A stretch of DNA of 64,000 bases from Pogonophryne albipinna (taxonomy: Eukaryota > Chordata > Actinopteri > Perciformes > Artedidraconidae), in contig CM053243.1 in NCBI GenBank assembly GCA_028583405.1, positions 22,160,867 to 22,224,866 of the forward strand. Direction: 5' to 3'. Positions 60,985 through 64,000 of the stretch are shown here, in pieces (position 1 is the stretch's first letter; every line of letters begins with the position of its first letter). Made by a program: the position numbers and the translations under genes. The notes below the pieces were generated by a model. It did no database searches and was not told where the DNA came from. It saw nothing but the letters and a program-made list of their open reading frames with translations.

Positions 60985-61290
60985 TTGGACGAGCTGGTCA
61001 GAGGGATGCGTTCAAATGTGGTCAGTAATTTGAGGAACTGTCGAAATGGCGAAAATCCTCCAGCATCATTGATGTCTCCGGTTTGGGAACATTTTGGTTT
61101 CGCGGTTACGTACAAGGATGACGGACAAAGACAGGTGGACCGAACCAAAGCTGTTTGTCGGCATTGTTCAACTAAAATTGGTTACGCGGCTGGCAATACA
61201 TCAAACTTGCACACTCATTTGAAAAGGCATCACCCGAACGTGAATATCACCGGTACCAAAAGACTGAAGTGCAAACCCAACTCCCACTAG
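60985..61290 (+). pseudogene. BED zinc-finger remnant of a hAT transposase
   Basis: The frame contains SPVWEHFGF, AVCRHCSTKIGY, GNTSNLHTHLKRHHP: the aromatic start, Cys-x2-Cys and His-x3-His pattern of a BED finger as in ZBED-type hAT transposases. A TAG stop follows after KCKPNSH, where the internal deletion joins to the C-terminal part. A true start codon is uncertain, because in the full element the finger follows a short leader. Confidence 0.8.
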
Positions 61291-61324
61291 CATTTAAGCC
61301 TCCACCACTCGCAAAAAGTTCAGA

Positions 61325-61503
61325 CCGAGCCAAAGCTATTACAAACGCCAAATATCCTTATGTTGCCATGTTAGCAAAGCGCTACCTGGCTGTATCTGCT
61401 ACCTCTGTCCCTAGAGAGGGTGTTCTCCACAGCAGGAGACATTGTTAGTGCCAGCAGATCTGCCCTTTCGGCCAGCAATGTGGACAAGTTCATCTTTCTT
61501 TAA
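61325..61503 (+). pseudogene. hAT C-terminal dimerisation region remnant
   Basis: The sequence encodes YPYVAMLAKRYLAVSATSVP and then, after a one-base frame change, ERVFSTAGDIVSASRS and NVDKFIFL followed by TAA. These are the hallmark motifs of the hAT dimerisation domain. The frame change and loss of the catalytic domain make it non-functional. Confidence 0.8.
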
Positions 61504-61565
61504 AAAAACATGAAAATACAATGACAAGCAAGTCCTAATGTCAAACTGGCTGCTTAGGTACTAGT

Positions 61566-61870
61566 ACAGTAAAGTTACAGATTATTTCAGTTCATCGAAA
61601 AGCTGCACCTTAATGTTTATTTTATTATATTTTGTATTTATTTGAGTGAATATTCATAGTTTAATAATAATTAAAAACCCAAAACTAATAGTTTATGTTT
61701 TGTGAGTACTAGTAAGTACAGTAAAGTTCAAATACATATTATTTCAGTTCATCGAAATGCTGCACCTTAATGTTTATTTTATTATATTTTGTATTTATTT
61801 GAGTGAATACATTATTCACAGTTTAATAATAATTTAAAAAAAATATGTTATGTGATAATTTTTTCTGCTG
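61566..61870. repeat. 152-bp tandem duplication inside the hAT element
   Basis: ACAGTAAAGTT, TTATTTCAGTTCATCGAAA, GCTGCACCTTAATGTTTATT and GAGTGAATA recur at a spacing of about 152 bases, with few differences. It lies in the 3' untranslated part of the element, so it probably arose within the transposon. Confidence 0.88.
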
Positions 61871-61962
61871 TACCGAAATCGTACCGAACCGAACCGTGAC
61901 CTAAAAACCGAGGTACGTACCGAACCGAAATGTTTGTGAACCGTTACACCCCTAATATATAT

Positions 61963-64000
61963 GATATATCTAATACTGACAAAGGCCTCTTAGAATTGGC
62001 ATTAATGCTGGAAATAGTGATTATTTCTATCATCAATAAATCAGATTTGTACGATTCTTTAATTAACAGTTAAGCCTACAAGGTCAGAAAAAGGGATTAA
62101 TGGATGTTTTTACAAAATTGTCAGAATTGTGTTGGTCCCGTTCAAAAGTTTTATCGTGTGATATGTAAAGAATACTGCAGTCTTATAGGGACTAGCAGTC
62201 TAACATGAAGTGTGGGATAAATGAGTAAACATATATTACCTGAAAGACAAGCAGTTTTAAAGGTTACACAAGATCAGAGTCATCCTTTGTGTGTCCATGC
62301 TCTCTTTGTTCCAAAGTGACATTGATTCTGTGTGCTAAGTTGCTAGACAGTCTCCCACTCACTCCCGGTCATTAGGCACACCTCCTATATTTGTTCACTC
62401 AGTAGTGTAAATAAACAAATTGCTGTCTGACAGAATGATGGAGAGATAAGGCAAGTATGGGCTTGACTTGTGATGAACCGTCGGCTCTAATTACTTCCTG
62501 CTGAAACTGGAGATGAGACTCAATGTAAAGGTGGACCGCAGCCTGTGTTTCTTTAGAGTCAGGGTGTATACTGATGTTTGCTCATCTTTCAGCGTGTGAC
62601 TGTGAACTAAGAATGTTATGGTTTGACATTGTTGATTTGGGCTGTGTTCTATTATGTACTCATTGCCTAATATTTTTTCTTGGGTCAATCTGCCATGTGA
62701 GTAGAGATGGAAAAATGTGATTCAAGCACAGCATTTGTTGTGTTTGAGCCAATCAAGTCAGCTGAAAGGAGATTAAGAAGACTTGATTTAAGGAGGTTCT
62801 GGAATTTCACTTTATCACTTTGGATGCAGATACCTAGACTGAGTATTAAGGCCTAATGGGGGACTTGTAACAGGTGGCACCGAGCCTTTCCCACTTGAGG
62901 TTTTATAGCAATGCATTAATTCTTTGGTGCTTTTAAATACCCATTCTGATCATTTATTGGTTGATTTCCATCCTCTAGCACTGTAAGTTCTTAGTTTAGG
63001 TTTCTGATTGGTTTCAACCTTCAGTGTAAAGATTTTAAGTTATTAAGTTAAAAAACAGACCCAAGTGTTTAATGGATATAACCTGTAGTTTGAGTTGTAG
63101 AGGTAAAGACACAGGTCTAGAAATTGCAGAAAGATAACCCAAGGCTTAAGCAATTCAAAACCTTTGTCTGTTAGTGACCCTTTTAAAGGTCAGACTTCTC
63201 ACCCTGACCTGACCCTGATATCCAATTTCCTTTGCATCTCGGAACCAGGGGCTAAATAGCAGACACCTTTGTCTTGGAGACACCTGACGTGCACAGGACC
63301 CTCCTCTTTCAGTCACTTCCAGTCCCCAGTGATACACTCATCACATGCCTCTGTCTTCCACAAATGAGCTGTGATTGAGGTGATTGGAGTTTCCAGAGGC
63401 TGTCACATTCGTTTTGATTGGGAAATAGACAGAAGATAATGGGAGAGACAGGCCTGTTATGAGAGCCCTGTCAGGGTTAAAATAATGCATCAGAGTGAAG
63501 AGGTTAAAGACACCGCTTCCTTGTTAATAATTAATTGCTGTGCATGTGGTGGATCCACTTCATCGCTCCCAGTCATCACTTGATAATTGCTTTACATTTA
63601 ATTTGGCTTTAGAGACTGTTTTTCAAACTGCGTAAATTGTGTTTAAAGTTAATATGGACTCAGACTGAGACAGAAGTTTAGACATAACCGGTGATTTAAA
63701 AAAAATGACAAGTTAGAGTACAGCAAATAAAGAAGATTCAATGATCCTGCACTCTAGTTCTTAAAGTGTATACCTCTGGAATTAACTTTAGGAGCTAATT
63801 AAAAAAAATATTCTCTTCAATGTGCTGTAATTAAAACTAGGCTATGTTGTTAATGTCTTAATGCTATTTCAAAACCAGCAGCGATGATTGCTTGTACTGG
63901 AGAGCATACGAGAGTTTTTTTCATGTAATGGCTACAATTATATTTTGGGGTATGGACAGAAACATGTGATTTTGGTATACTGTTAGTTTCTGGAAAAATG
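61963..64000. other. AT-rich sequence to the window end, no gene recognised
   Basis: No exon with protein-family motifs and no element with defined ends is seen. If stk33 lies downstream, this would be its first intron. Confidence 0.4.

Larger units (their letters stand above)
60774..61954 (+). mobile_element. hAT (ZBED-type) deletion derivative
   Basis: The ends are TAGGGGTGTAACGGTACACG and its imperfect complement, with further CGGTACGTACC-type subterminal copies. The flanking 8-bp duplication is ATATATAT (60766-60773, 61955-61962), perfect but low-complexity. Inside are the first and last parts of a transposase: a BED zinc finger and the C-terminal hAT dimerisation region. The catalytic middle is missing. 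A duplicated 152-bp stretch lies near the 3' end. Confidence 0.88.

Overview
This is a vertebrate nuclear genome window, almost certainly from a ray-finned (teleost) fish. Coding exons are short and separated by AT-rich introns with GT/AG borders. Long CA/GT microsatellites are present. The interspersed repeats are of types abundant in teleosts: hAT, Harbinger-like, Tc1/mariner, TTAA-flanked elements, L2 LINE and a gypsy-type LTR. I cannot name the species.

The window holds two protein-coding genes head to tail on the + strand. The first, about 1.3 to 30.3 kb, is dennd2b (older name st5). I could follow 18 coding exons with all splice phases in register for 1,101 codons. Its extreme N-terminus lies before the window. 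It encodes a DENN-domain Rab guanine-nucleotide exchange factor with a long, disordered, proline-rich N-terminal half. The second, about 35.2 to 47.1 kb (3'UTR to about 48.6 kb), is trim66. Its 17 coding exons give one uninterrupted 1,235-residue frame. It is a TIF1-family chromatin reader with two B-boxes, a coiled coil, an HP1-box-like PxVxL motif, a PHD finger and a bromodomain. It has no RING and carries a very acidic, serine-rich insert just before the PHD finger. The order dennd2b then trim66 matches the mammalian ST5-TRIM66 neighbourhood, but RPL27A, which lies between them in mammals, is not visible here. By the same synteny the next gene downstream should be stk33. A candidate untranslated first exon sits near 56.8 to 56.9 kb, but no stk33 coding exon is seen.

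One tRNA-Glu(UUC)-like gene lies inside a dennd2b intron on the same strand.

Most of the remaining structure is transposon-derived. 9.9-11.1 kb is a Harbinger-like element interrupted by a hAT element. 12.0-13.3 kb is a truncated L2 LINE. 14.2-15.6 kb holds a Harbinger derivative keeping a Myb-like ORF, a tRNA-SINE remnant and a TTAA-flanked MITE. 25.7-26.3 kb is a MITE beside a solo LTR. 51.9-52.7 kb is another TTAA-flanked element. 52.7-56.1 kb is an old tandem duplication whose second copy was split by a mariner element. 57.4-59.2 kb is a three-layer nest of elements. 60.8-62.0 kb is a hAT deletion derivative with BED-finger and hAT dimerisation remnants.

I found no CRISPR array, operon, integrated virus with genes, or recognisably new multi-gene system. 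The more unusual observations are the acidic insert in trim66, a GC-AG intron in trim66, microsatellites lying right at splice sites in dennd2b, the dated transposon nests, and the diverged non-coding tandem duplication.
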